Source: Viola odorata (taxonomy: Eukaryota; Streptophyta; Magnoliopsida; Malpighiales; Violaceae). From it: 64,000 nucleotides of DNA. The notes beneath the pieces are model-generated. The model ran no database searches, was not told the DNA's origin, and saw nothing but the letters and a program-made list of their open reading frames with translations. The translations under genes and the position numbers were made by a program. Every line of letters begins with the position of its first letter. The first letter of the stretch is position 1. Below, piece by piece: positions 1 through 10,969 of this stretch. The DNA is taken from assembly GCA_963691705.1 (NCBI GenBank), contig OY829538.1, forward strand, positions 19,370,443 to 19,434,442, given 5' to 3'.

Positions 1-164
1 AACTATGTGGGAAGGACTTTATATTGTTACTAACATTTACCCACATGGTGCAGTTGATATCAGGAATGAAAAGATAGGGTTCGTGTTCAAGGTGAATAGA
101 CAACGATTGAAACCATTCCTCGAAGGACCTCCAGCAGAAGTGGAAAGTCAGGTGGTAGAGAAAC
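1..164 (+). pseudogene. 3' end of Athila-like pol (element A), cut by element B
   Basis: The first 164 bases encode the last part of a Ty3/gypsy polyprotein, the tail after the integrase core. The reading frame shows a WEG..IVTN..PHGAVDI segment followed by [16 protein letters not shown]. This is the pattern at the C-terminus of Athila-type integrases. The frame is open but runs straight into the LTR of element B at 165, so its last codons are displaced. The true end continues at 28279, where a stop follows within a few codons. The N-terminal part of pol lies outside the window. The Athila-like assignment is family knowledge supported by the env-position gene found after the split. Confidence 0.75.
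160..164. repeat. Left target-site duplication of element B (gaaac)
   Basis: The five bases gaaac directly precede the TG of B's 5' LTR. They recur at 28274-28278 directly after the CA of B's 3' LTR. Removing B together with one copy restores a continuous Athila-like pol end. Confidence 0.92.
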
Positions 165-388
165 TGATAACTATAGAAGTGATTTGAGGGGTATTTTCGT
201 CCTTACACTCGATGATAAGGTCGGAGTACTGTAGTTGTCACTTGGACTGAACTACTGCAGTTCTCGGCTCCCACTTCTTACTCAGAATCTCGGGATGGTC
301 GACGTCAATGGGGGGTCTCACAAGATATCTATTCACACAGACGGCGTTATCCCATCGCTGGCGTTATAAGGCGTCATCTGAGAGCCCT

Positions 389-453
389 GGGCGTTATCGA
401 CTTAAGATAACGCCCCTCCCTTCTAGGTAACGTCCGCCTCTTGCCTATAAATA
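389..453 (+). promoter_or_regulatory. B LTR core promoter: inverted repeat plus TATA box
   Basis: GGGCGTTATC at 389-398 is followed after 7 bases by its exact inverse GATAACGCCC at 406-415. TATAAATA follows at 446-453. The same arms, spacer length and TATA box occur in the LTR of C (31713-31780), so the arrangement is conserved between two diverged elements. Transcription of the genomic RNA would start shortly after the TATA box. Confidence 0.75.
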
Positions 454-549
454 CCCCAACATTCAAGATAAAGAGGTAAGCCTAAACTAGCTAGTCGAAG
501 CTCTGCCATTTTGGAACCTCTGTACTAACTTAAGCATCGGAGCTTCTAC

Positions 550-568
550 GCCGGAGACCCCCTCCGGC
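550..568 (+). other. Conserved GC hairpin in R/U5 of the LTR
   Basis: GCCGGAG and CTCCGGC form a 7-bp stem around a C-rich loop. The same hairpin lies in the LTR of C (31875-31894) and of D (46181-46201). It is imperfect by one base in the other LTRs of B (28165-28185) and D (about 60713-60733). It lies about 100 bases downstream of the TATA box, so it would be in the transcript leader and near the RNA 3' end. Confidence 0.65.
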
Positions 569-656
569 ACTTTGCATGTACATCAGACAGTGAGAACAAT
601 AATCTTAAGAGGCCACTTTCCATACTCATCCCTCTCTAGAAGATCAAATACTATCA

Positions 657-676
657 AATGTTGCTTTCATAGAGCT
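657..676 (+). other. Degenerate primer-binding site of element B
   Basis: Directly after the LTR, B reads TGTTGCTTTCAT where C and D have TTGGTG(C/T)TTTCATTGAGA. The B copy has lost matches and is probably a mutated tRNA primer site. I cannot name the tRNA from memory. Confidence 0.6.
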
Positions 677-752
677 TTGGTCGTATTAAGTGAGCATCCT
701 TAATAGCCAAGCTCCCTCTTCTCTTTCTTTCTCTTCTAGAGACACAAAGATC

Positions 753-2116
753 ATGGCTTCTAACCAAGATTCTACGCCATCTCGGTCGCATGGCCCTCCT
801 TTCCTGCCCCGCAGAGAACTTTTCCCCCTCTCCACCGGAACCACCCCTACCATGATTCAAGGGACCCCATCCATCCAGTCTTTTTCACTTTTTGAGTCCA
901 CGATGGGAATTTTGACCTCCCAGGGGAGTGTTTTGCCCTCCCAGATGGCAGGATCTAGCCTCTCAACCCCGCCACAGGTCAGATCTAGGGTGGATGGCCC
1001 AAATAATGCCCTAACCGATTCCTTGGTGGCTTTACGTATCTAGTTGGAACAGTTGACCGCACTAGCCTTAGGATCAGCCCCGAGCGCTTCACGCACGAGG
1101 TTCTACCATTTGCAGGAGAACTGTGGGATAATGTAAATAGGAGCCATTGGGACGTTAGGTAAGACGGACGATGGGAAGATACGTCTCCTCGACGCAGCGA
1201 AAGATCCAATAGCAGAAGGTATCGAACCCGCTCACCAAGGAGCAGCAGTCGGTCCCCTAAGCAATATTACGTGCCTAATCCTCAAAGGCAAACGCATCAT
1301 TTGAAGGTTTCTCCCCCCCCCCCCCCCGTCATCCTCGCAGGATCTTTGAAGATAGCACTGGTCATCTGTTTAGTTACCGCATACGGCATCATAGAGTCAG
1401 CCTACATGTGAAACTCCCCACGGAATCTTATGAAGGCACAAAGAATTCCATCTCCCACCTTAACAAGGCAAAAGATTTTGTGCAATTCCAAACTCATAGT
1501 GATCAGGTCTTGTGCCAGATTTTTGTCATGACATTATCAGGGGTCGCGCGTCTTTGGTTTGAGGGACTCCCAGCTAGATCGATCGACAGTTTCTCGCAGT
1601 TGGAAGCTAAGTTCCGGAGTCGATTCAGCACAGCTATTCTTATCAAGAAGTCTACTGCAGCTTTATTTGATATACATAGGAAACCTCAAGAATCTTTGAG
1701 GGATTTCCTTAGTCATTTTGATATGGAAATGTCATTAACGCCAGATGTTACCGTTGATTTTGCTATGGAAGCTTTGAAGCGAAACTACTGTTATGGAAAA
1801 TTACGAGACACGTTGATGGTGGACCCCCCAACGACCTTAGACGCGCTGAGGCTGAAAGCTCATAATTACGTAAAGATGGAGGGGGAAGAGAGTAGGGACA
1901 GAATTCAGAATGTGCCACAGAATGCACCTCTAGCTTATGGCACTCATACCAACATAACTCCTAACACTCACTCTATTGATGATTACGCTCAACGAAAAGA
2001 TCACATCCCTAGAACCTCGAATCGGTAAAGAGGCAAGTTTCCAAGGGGAAGGCCTGGCAATTCCCCCACTCAGCGACAAGTGGACACAGCCAAGGGCAGA
2101 ATTTATGATCCTGAAG
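753..2116 (+). pseudogene. gag pseudogene of element B
   Basis: The ATG at 753 begins MASNQDS, matching the gag starts of C and D (MAS-S-P). A TAG at 1041 interrupts the first frame. The following linker has lost sequence and changed frame, leaving only an arginine/serine-rich stretch near 1135-1330 with a run of 15 C. The capsid-like domain (retrotransposon gag family, with the LWFEGLP and KFRSRFS motifs) is open from 1408 to 2028 and ends at a TAA at 2029. Homology continues for about 28 codons up to KGRIYDPE near 2116 and then stops, so the zinc-knuckle region and protease are missing. Confidence 0.8.
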
Positions 2117-2495
2117 TTATATAAAGAATAGCGTTATCTCTGTACGACGCCATACCTTTAGCATCGTTACACTATAACCTCTTTGAACGTGGTATACGGC
2201 CGCAAAAAGTTATCGGCGATAAGGCTGCCTTGCTAGCGTAATCTTACTCTGAAATTCAACACATTATTAAGGCAATCTATCGTTCATATCGCTTCGACAT
2301 GATAACCTATCTTCAACTGATTTATGGATATTCAGAGAATGAGAAATGGCATGAAGAATATTAAAGAGAAAAGGAGATGACAAGCAAAATAGATAACTGT
2401 TCAAAACCTCCAAGGGTTACAAAAAGTTAAAAGTTTTCAGAAGAGAGACAAAAAGGGGGCGATATCCAAGATCAAGAAGAGACGGATGGAGATGC
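2117..2495. other. Junction left by the pol deletion in B; no gene seen
   Basis: Between the end of gag homology and the end of aORF-1 there is no coding sequence. In C and D this interval holds protease, RT, RNase H, aRNH, integrase and a tandem-repeat block. Here the text is AT-rich with scattered GCGTTA-type words and resembles the 3' flank of aORF-1 in C. Confidence 0.6.
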
Positions 2496-4818
2496 CTATG
2501 AAGGCATTGTCACCTCACTATATCCTTTCCCCTCACGAGCCCTCACCCTCGCCCTATGAAAATTCTCGTCATTAATGGACACGAACTTCTGCCGAAAGAG
2601 AGCAGAAACGTCATCAGGATAAAATTCTTCCACCCCGTAGCGCTCCATGAAAGAGTCAACCATGGTAACCGCGGTTTCCTTCGAATACCACTGACATTTC
2701 TCCACAGACAACCCTAATTCCTTTTCTAGCGCAGAGCTCCTACCTTTTTCTGCTGCTAATTTCGCGTCAAGAGCAGCAATCTTGGCAGCATCGTCAGAAG
2801 CTTGTCTCTTCATATCAACTTCCTTCTTAGCAACATCCTCCACTTCTTTCCTAGCAGCCGCCAAGGCCTCCACCAGCTCTTAACGCTCCCTCGTCAACTT
2901 CTCTACTTCTTCCTATTTTCTAGCATGCTCTTCCGAAATTCGGTTGTGGGTGTTAAGTAGTTCATTAGAGGAAGAAGTAAGAGAAGCAATTTTTCCCACC
3001 ATATGCTCCGCCCAATAATGAAGATCGCAAAAGGAAGAGAGCATCCCAGAGCGAAGCGAGTTCAACTACCCTTGAGGAGTCTGAGATAGAAAAACTTCCC
3101 TTTCCTCCTGGAGTGATAACAGGTGAGCAGCTAGAAGAGAAGAAGACTCTGAGGAACCATCACCGCCTAAAGAACGGAAGCCCACTCTACGAAAATCACA
3201 CAAGTCGATCTGATGAGTAACAGGCCCCGAAGGGGCTTACGTACTCAAACCAGCGATAAGAGGAGGGACGACAACCCCCCTTCAGAAGATGGGAGCACAG
3301 GAGTATTCGAAGGAATAAAGAACAGAGTGGTAGGAGACGGAGGTTGACTAGAGGAAGTTCCCATAACGGGGCTAAGGGAGCCATGAGAAGGGTAGACTGG
3401 AAAATCAGACTCCATGAGGTCTGGAGAGAAATCCATGGCAAGAGAAGTGGAATGAGGAAGCGACATGCCAAAAGAGCCAAGGGAAGTGTGAAAGGGCCCG
3501 ACAACAGGAGGCGACGTGCCAAAAGAGCCAGGGGCCTGTACTTCTCAGTAATTCAGAAACCTCACCACCGTCAGAAGGCACTTCAAAAAGAGAAATGATA
3601 CCGTGTTCCTCTTGATCAATGACGCGGTTCTCCGATACTCTTGCAGCCTCATACTCATGTCGCGCCCTCTTCTGGCACTCTTGGAAGAGTCTTGACAAAT
3701 CCATGCTATCGCCTACATGAGTAGGATTGGGAGTGGTGACAGTTTCCTAGAAAGAAAAAACATACCAGGAAAAAGCCAGAAAATAAAAGAGATCGACGAA
3801 AGGCGTTAAAGAATATACCTGAGATGACGGAGGGATTAAAGGAACGCCTACTGGGGTTACCTCATCAACTGTTACCTCTGTAGAGACAACCACACCAGAA
3901 GACAGGATAGGGGCAGTTTTGTTTCTCCTTTTTCTTTTTCTTTTGACGCGGACTTGAGAAGAAGACGCTGGAACAGTGGCGGCAGCAGTGGCGTTCTCTC
4001 TTTCTCCTTTTTTTAGCCCTCTTCTCCCGTCTTCTCACACACTCGGGCTTCCAGTTACGCGAGGGTATTGTAAAATCGCAAAATAACGTCAGCGTTAGTG
4101 CCCTCTGGAACAACAAAGAAAAATGCTGCGATACTTACCAACAATGCAGTCGCGAAGATCGACTCCACTGGCCAGTTTATGGGTGTGGACACTAAAGTTC
4201 AATTGGAGTAATTTTTCCAACCAACCTTGTTCAAGAGAAGGAAGAGGCTCTCGCTTACCCCAGGCTCCGTCCTTGATAGCGTGGTTGGGCAGATCAATAA
4301 TAAAAAAACCTATTTTTCCAACTGGAAATGGAAGACTCAATGTGCATGAGTTTCCAGGTAAAGGGTTTTAATGACTCGTCATCATAATATGGAGCTATTG
4401 CTATCACTCCTCTATAGGAATACAATTGAAAAAGGGAACGAAGTAGTAAAAGGGATGGAGAAGCAATCTCCTGTAATCTATATAGTTTTATGAAGATGTA
4501 AATGACACAATACACATTTGGACTAAGTTGGGCAGGATTCAAATCGAACTGGGAGAGTAATTGCTCTACTAAAGGTTCAAGAGGAAACTGAAAACCATAA
4601 TGGAACATTTTTACATATAAAATCCTACTATTGCTAGTTAATTCACTGTTAAGGCGAAGCGAATCGGGGGCAACACGAACTGAACAACCATCGAGAATGT
4701 GGGCGTTGTATTTATCTAATTCTCGCCGGAGTACGGCCAGAGAACCGATAGAGGGAAGAATGTTTTCAATCTTTTCCTCCCCAACAGATTTGGGTCGGGG
4801 ACGATGAGTTCTCGCCAT
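2496..4818 (-). pseudogene. aORF-1 of element B (antisense, PF04195-like + coiled coil)
   Basis: This gene runs opposite to gag. Exon 1 starts at 4818 and ends at a GTAAGT donor at 4138. It has an EEKIE motif near the start and then the LYVKMF.YGF, NPAQLSPN and RGVIAIAP motifs shared with C and D, as in plant 'putative gypsy-type transposon' proteins (PF04195-like). A frameshift near 4310, in an A-rich run, breaks exon 1. The acceptor expected near 4070 has lost its AG. The middle exon is K/R-rich and degraded. A third part (3704 to 2496) has the FQECQKRARHE motif near its start and an Ala/Lys-rich coiled coil near its end, then WYSKE..VTMVDSFMERYGVE. A 10-residue tract GPWLFWHVAS is duplicated near 3500. 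The role of the protein is unknown. Confidence 0.75.
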
Positions 4819-4978
4819 ACTAAAATTAGAAAGACGAAGAAAGCAAAAAGGAAGAACAAGTGTACCTTCTAAAGGAATACCGAAATACCTACACGGAGAA
4901 GAGAGGAAATGTGAATCGCCTCTTGCGATACTATTGGGAAAATGAAGAGATAGAAGAAGAAAAAGAAGAGTATGGTAT

Positions 4979-4986
4979 GTTTTATA
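4979..4986 (-). promoter_or_regulatory. TATA box of aORF-1 (B)
   Basis: On the minus strand AGGGTTATAAAAC lies about 165 bases before the aORF-1 start. C has the same AGGGTTATAAAAC at about 172-180 bases and D has AGGGTTATATATAAT at about 170. An AAGGTAC leader motif (4862-4868) lies 44 bases before the ATG. Confidence 0.65.
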
Positions 4987-5460
4987 ACCCTAGGGGATTA
5001 ATCAAGATGACTGTTGCAACGGTCGTCGTTTGATAAAGGACGCGTTAAGCATGCACAATGAGTATAATCTTGGGGAACGAGAAGACGTTTCGATTTTACT
5101 ACTCTCTAGGGGGCGCCAGCCCCTAATACATTCTCGAAGAGACACGCGTACCCTAGCCATCATAATTTTCTCCATCATATTAATGGGAGAATCTCAAGCA
5201 TTCAATGCTCTGAAAAGTCAGATCAATTCCTAACTTAAAATATTATGAATAGATGCAATAACGCGTCAATCGGGATAATGCGAGGCGGAGCAGTAAGTTA
5301 ATCAATAACCGTTAAGGCAATAATGATCGAAGCCCACGTGAAGGAGGAAGGTAACGCTACAATAATTAATTATTCAAAAGTGTCTCAACGTTATTACAAA
5401 GTAAATGGCGTCAGCATTCAAATTATGTGGAGAGAACAACACATCGAAAGGAGAGAACAA
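4987..5460. other. Spacer between aORF-1 promoter and aORF-2 end (B); no gene seen
   Basis: AT-rich sequence with no convincing coding potential. By position it holds the upstream promoter region of aORF-1 and the 3' flank of aORF-2, both read on the minus strand. Confidence 0.5.
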
Positions 5461-5925
5461 TCATGTGAGGGGAGAGGAAGTTTCTACGTCTGCCACGACG
5501 TCCGGATCATCTGATAACGGGAACGTCTCATGATCATTGGCATTGCCTATTCCTTCTTCTTCTGAGGAAGGAAGACCTTCTTTGCTCCCGTCAATCTCGC
5601 CCATCCTTTTCGAAATACAATCCGCTATCTTAGATGGATCGAAGTTGCCGCAGCTGCAGTAATATTTAAACCCAGCGTTAGTGGCCCACATGATTTTCCT
5701 TTTCCACCACTCTATCTTTAACAGGACTTTAGCTAGATCCCTAACACTCAGAACCGTGGTAAAGAACAGTGGTTGAGGAACCCTTATTGGCGGTTCAGAA
5801 AACACACCCGAGCTTGGAGTCGTTGCCGTCACGTTAGGAATATAAGAAGAGATAGGAGAATGGGGGACCTCAACAGTTGGGAAAGAACTAGTTACCAATG
5901 GGACTTCAAATGGTGCCACGAGAAC
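5461..5925 (-). pseudogene. aORF-2 of B, C-terminal part, cut by element E
   Basis: Read on the minus strand this encodes the tail of aORF-2. It has the landmark SPISSYIPNV also found in C (SPISSFIPDV) and D (SPISHCIPDI), a PQPLFFT-like segment, and the terminal DPSKIADCI region equivalent to DLAKIADYA in C. The coiled coil between these landmarks is mostly deleted. The upstream end stops at the LTR of E (5926), and the N-terminal half resumes at 25089. It is a pseudogene by insertion and internal deletion. Confidence 0.8.
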
Positions 5926-7943
5926 TGTTGCTACCTGATTTTTGATTTTAAATTCTTTGTCCAAACGTTTTTCTTATCATCAATTTTTCAAAAATCATAC
6001 TTCCATTTATTTTCCTCCAACTGGTGTTTATTTTTACACTTAATGTCATTTAAATTTTATTTCATACTTTTTCGCAGTTTTTATCACTTTTTTCATTCAA
6101 ACTTATATTGATTCCGAGTAAAATTCTCGAAACCGATGGTCGAACAATTTCGCTCAGTAGCCACTTATTTTTTTTTATTATTATTTTTCTAACTTGCGTT
6201 TTCTCATTGCGCTTCGTGCAATTTTAAATTTTAGCATTTTCTTTTCTATTCGAACTTTTACCATTTTAGAGAAATTTTATCGAGCGATACGGTGAACGTT
6301 TTGTCGGTCACTGTATGCCAATCATTTCGGCTTATTTTATTATACGTTTTAATGTTTTCGGTTCGAGTTTATGTTCATTTTCAGGCCAAATTGCTCGTAC
6401 CGTCCACTTGAACTAAATAGTTAAATAATACATCAAGGGCTTCATATCCACCATTGATCTAGTTGACTTTGAAAGTCAAACAAGATCAAGGGTAGAGATA
6501 ATTAATTAAATGGCTCATGCTTGAGCCATCTTCGTCCTAATCCTTTCTCCTTGGGATTCAAGCAAGCATTTAATGCCCATCACCTCATCTTCGTCACGCA
6601 ACCCAGACGTGTTGCTCAAGGTCGACACTGTTGCTCTGCCTCATCACCATCTCCAACGTCATCGAAGCCGATGTCACCCTCTCCTCCACCGCTTCAAGCA
6701 CGTTCTCTTCTAGAAAAGAAGGGAGGAACACACAAGGACGAACCCACAACTGCACACTAGCCTATACACGCCAAAGACTCAAAAACAATTCCCTATGAAT
6801 TTACCACCCTTGCTCACTCTCTCCCTACTGCAAATCCGATGCCAAATTCTTAAAACTCTTATCGTCGCTACAAGCCTCCAAGAGTCCATCACCATGAACG
6901 ACTGTGCTCCCACTCACGCTAGTAACTTCCGCAACAAAGGGTAAAAGATTGCTTTCAAAGTTTTAATGTTTTTTCTCATTTTTAGTTTGGTTTAGTTTTG
7001 ATTAAATTTATCACTATTCTTACGTCCTTGCTTTGTTGTGTTTGCATGATGGATTTTCTACTGCTGTGAGCGTCGTTTGGATGGAGAAATTTTCGGGTTT
7101 GGGTGTCATTGGCTGGACCTTGGTCGTCGGCGATGGCGCCAGCGAGCTAAGGTCAAAGAAGGTGAACAGGAGTGGGATGGGTCAGCGCTAAGCGCTGGAC
7201 CCAAGTGCGTCGGCCCAATCGAAGGAAATGATGGGCTACGTGCCCAACCCATACGGAAGAGACAAGAAAAGGCCAGCCCAGCTGGGCGGGCCTGCTGGTG
7301 GGCCCGGCTGTGGGTCTGCTAGGCCGGGGCTAACTTTTTAGCCCGTCTTTATTTATTTATTTTTTAATTTTATTTAATTTTATTTTGCTCATATGTTTGT
7401 ACTATCTATTTATTTCCGCACTTGTACTATTTATTTATTTTTTTCGCATGCTTGTATCATTTATTTCTTGTGTGTAAAATGTGCATCCTTTAGCTAATTA
7501 TTCGGTGCATGTAAAAGTAACCGTAAAAAATCATCAAACGTTCATCATTTCCTTACACTAATAATTTCGATAAGAAGTAAACATATCTCGCCTTTCATTT
7601 CACACTTTTATGCATGAATATTTAATTGTTAAAATTCAAAATTTTCATTGGGCATGATCACTACATGATTAGAACACCTCGTTTATCCGGTAACCTTTTT
7701 AGGATGTGACTCGGGTGCCTAACACCTTCCCGAGTCCATAACATGACCCTAAACCAATGTTCTCGGGTTTAGACCCATTTCGCCTTAGTTTTTATTTTTT
7801 ATGCCATGACATTAGGTTCCCTAAACCTAGAAACAAAATAGGGTGGCGACTTCATTGCATTATGTGAGATGAGCTCGATTTAGTCTCATATCTCGTCCCA
7901 AACCCGCGTCGCATTAGGAAAATTCCAAAAAGAGGGTGCGACA
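5926..7943 (+). repeat. 5' LTR of element E
   Basis: Starts TGTTGCTACC and ends GGTGCGACA, followed by the primer site. It aligns with 23671 onward. Compared with the 3' copy it lacks about 19 bases around 6702-6703 that contain the TATA box, so this LTR probably lost its core promoter. Confidence 0.92.
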
Positions 7944-7946
7944 GTT

Positions 7947-7964
7947 TGGCGACTCCACTGGGGA
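7947..7964 (+). other. Primer-binding site of E (tRNA-Arg type)
   Basis: TGGCGACTCCACTGGGGA begins three bases after the LTR end. This is the primer site reported for Ogre elements, complementary to a tRNA-Arg 3' end. Confidence 0.85.
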
Positions 7965-8614
7965 AAAGAAGGTCGAAGCCGGAATTTTTTTTGAGGTGTT
8001 TGTTTTTTTACTGTATTTATTTGCTTCGATAAATTGCTTAATTTTTCTCGTATGATTTCTTTTGTACATAATTGCTATGATAAATTGTTGTATTATCACA
8101 TGATTTTTTATGCATGATTAATTGCTTTTGTTCGCTTTGATAAATTATTTATACATGATTTGTTGCTATGTGTTACTCGCTTTGATAAACTGTCATTACA
8201 TATGCATATCCATGCATAATCCCTATCGCCGGGGATCACCAAATAAGATTAGGTCGGTAGTAGTGAAGTCCTGGGGCCCACGCCCTGGTAAGCTTTCACG
8301 AACACTCACTCGGACTTGAACCCCTAAATGGGTTGAGCACCCCGGATCCTTTTATGATTCGGTAAACGCTCTCGTATTCATTTACTGAGGGACCACTTCT
8401 ATGGTATCGTCCGAGAGCCTTCCAGCCAGTTAGAAATAGTGGTGTCACCCCAGCATATGCAAATGTGATGTTGTTGCATTACTTTCATAACTATTTATGT
8501 TTTGATTTTTATATTTTCTTTATCATTGTTTTATTTTTTTCGTACCCTTATGCACTTATAATGATTTGCTAATATATTCATCTTATCCCTAGGGGACCCC
8601 TCCTATTTATTTGA
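7965..8614 (+). other. Untranslated leader of E with degenerate repeats
   Basis: A 650-base AT-rich leader precedes ORF1. A T-rich unit of about 50 bases ending in GATAAATTG or a variant recurs near 8028, 8078, 8138 and 8188. A GC-richer stretch (8220-8460) follows and leads to ORF1. No gene is seen. Confidence 0.6.
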
Positions 8615-10428
8615 ATGGCGACACCTACACTACTTTCGCTTGATACCTTTGGGGGAAGGATCTATGAAAGTCAGTCAGTTCAAGGAGATATGTTGCAACC
8701 AGGCTTCATCCCTGACGTCGCAACTAGAGTCAGAATAGAGGTCACCGATTTTGACATGATGGGGATCAATGCATTAAGGGCTAAGTTGACGGTCGGTGAA
8801 GAGTTGCAGTTTGGATGTAGTTATGGGAGGTTGTTGACACTGCTGGATGTAAAGGTAGACTAGGGTTGCATTCGAGCGATCCTGAAATTCTGGGATTTGT
8901 ACTACCGTTGTTTCTCCTTCGACGGCTGTATAGATCTAATGCCCACCTTGGAGGAATACTCCGTCTTGTTAGCCTTCGCCGCACCAATCTCAGGTATATA
9001 CCAGAATGTCCAGTATGAGTCTGTCGTTGTTAAGACAACACTCAACAAGTGGTTGGGAATTTCGACGCGCTGCAAAGACGGACAAGATGTTTGGTGTTGG
9101 CCAGTCATTATGGAAAGATTTCATGTGTCACAAGGAGACAAACGTTTAAGGATCTTGGTTTTCCTCTTGGTAGGATTCATCTTGTTTCCAAAGGCAAAGG
9201 ATTACATTGATTTTGAGGTGGCCAATGTTTATTATGAAATGGAGGCGAATAAAAGGTAAGGGAAAGGTAAACTTACGTGTTGTGTCCAGTCCTTGGATTC
9301 CTGTAGAAGGAAAGGGAAAGGAAAGGGAAAGGTAAACTTACGTGTTGTGTCCAGTTATTGACGGTATGGTTGATGAGCCACTTTAAGCAGACGCCTGATC
9401 AGTCTCTGTTTCTACCGAGTTATATGGGAATGAATCCTTTGATCAAAGTCATCCAAGCAATGGGCACTGGGACTGCTGAAGATGAATGAAAGATGGAAGA
9501 TAAAGATGTATGGATGGATCAATTAGTTAATCCTATCGTGTGTTGTGGATATTTGCCATGGGTTCCTTTGATTGGTGCTAGAGGATGTGTTCCGTATTGC
9601 CCTGCATTGGTACTCAGCCAATTTAGCATCATGCAGATCATTCCGGCTACATATGGTATGCCAAGTTCAAGTCTACCCCATGCAGCGGCGGACTCAGCTC
9701 CTCAAGAGTATGCTCATGATTGGCTTTATCCGTTTTGTCTGGAGGGGTACGTTGTTCCTGTCCCACCAATAACTGAATAATTGTGTTGGAGAAGGAATAG
9801 GGCTAACGGAAACATTTTGCCCCGTCCCAAGAATCAAAAGCTTATGGAGGAAGTAGGTGAATCTTACACAGAGGAAGGGTCTAGCATGGTGACCTACGCT
9901 CAGGCATTGAGGCAATTGCAGGAGGTGATAAGGCAGAGAGATCAGATTGCAGTGGAAAAGGAGGATTTGAAGACAGAAAAGATGGAATTGGAATTTAGGT
10001 TGTGTGAAGCCGAGCAACGCAATCAGAAGAATATACAGATAAGCCTAAGAAATCAGGAATTGGCCAATAGTGATTTTGAAAAAAGAATAACAACAGAAAT
10101 CAGAAAGAATGAGGTGCTGAACATTGCAGTCAAAGAAAGGGATGCGACAATCAGGATGCTAACAGCCCGCGCTGATAAAACGTCCAAGAGAGAGAAGCAA
10201 AGGGTAGCTCACATAGCATCTTTGGAAGCTGAATTGGGAAAGCAGAAGGTGGAAGTCGCATCACTAGAACAAGTAGAATTGAGACTCTTTCAGCAGTTGA
10301 AGGATGAAAAGGTGAGATTTAGATAGGAGATACAGATCTTGCAGGAACAACTAAAAAGTGAGCGAACCATCTCCGACTCCTGGGTTGAGTCATTCAGGGA
10401 GTTGAAGTTGCGCGTCCCTAAAGAATAG
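8615..10428 (+). pseudogene. Ogre ORF1 pseudogene (plant DUF7745-like)
   Basis: Ogre-type elements carry an additional ORF between the primer site and gag, of unknown function. Here the ATG at 8615 opens a frame with LLTLLDVKVD, WDLYYRCFSF and PTLEEYSVLL, the conserved core of that family. TAG at 8861 and TAA at 9257 interrupt it. A frameshift lies in 9260-9490, next to a local duplication of about 30 bases (9260 and 9327). The frame resumes with GYLPWVPLIGARGC, a second family landmark, followed by a long coiled coil rich in E, K, Q and R (9840-10425) with further stops at 9778 and 10324. The product would be about 600 residues. The DUF name is from memory and should be checked. Confidence 0.75.
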
Positions 10429-10969
10429 CTGCCGGCTAACATGCCTTTCTGCTAAAGTACCTACTATTTGGTCTTTTTGTAATCTTAAACAAAGCCATTA
10501 GCGACTTGAAACACTTAACGAATAACTGTAACTGAATCGGACCAATGTTTATATGATGTTTAAATCCTACCTAGATGTTATCAATGAATGCTTGTCTATC
10601 TGTGGTCTAAAGCCCATTTTCTTATCACTTACAATCAAGTTATCTTTGCTTCTTGGTTGCTTCGGTTCTTTCTCCGACGGCTCGAGAAGGGGATGTATCT
10701 CGGGAATAAACAAAAGCTCCTTTCACATTTTTGTCAAGCGTACCAGTATGAGCGCACAAAAACGTCATCGTCTCTACACCCCAAAAGTAGCAAGCGAAAG
10801 CGTGGCCGCAGAAACGAATAAACAGCTTGGAGGCCTCGGGATAGCATTTCGTAAATATGCTTAAACTCTAACTATTACCTTTCTCTTGTATTTTTTAGGA
10901 AGAAATATAGCTCCTAAAAAGCAGACTATTCCTTGCAAGATTCACGTGACTAGACTACAAACGCGAAAG
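10429..10969 (+). other. Spacer between ORF1 and gag in E; no gene seen
   Basis: Only short open stretches occur. A pyrimidine-rich run ending in TTTTTTTAG near 10898 could be a splice acceptor for making gag RNA, but no matching donor is obvious. Confidence 0.4.

Larger units (their letters stand above)
165..656 (+). repeat. 5' LTR of element B
   Basis: The LTR starts TGATAACTATAG and ends AATACTATCA. It aligns over its full length with 27763-28273. It contains a 10-bp inverted repeat, a TATA box (TATAAATA at 446-453) and a GC-rich hairpin shortly downstream. The 3' copy is longer mainly because a short C-rich stretch became a run of 23 C. Confidence 0.92.

Noticed and set aside
3196..3598. 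Overlapping frames on both strands in B (Leu-rich and Lys/Arg-rich)
   Set aside because: They overlap the degraded exon 3 of aORF-1; only the frame with conserved landmarks is retained.
8220..8460. Possible tRNA-like or structured RNA in the leader of E
   Set aside because: It is GC-richer than its surroundings but I could not find a cloverleaf or conserved boxes.
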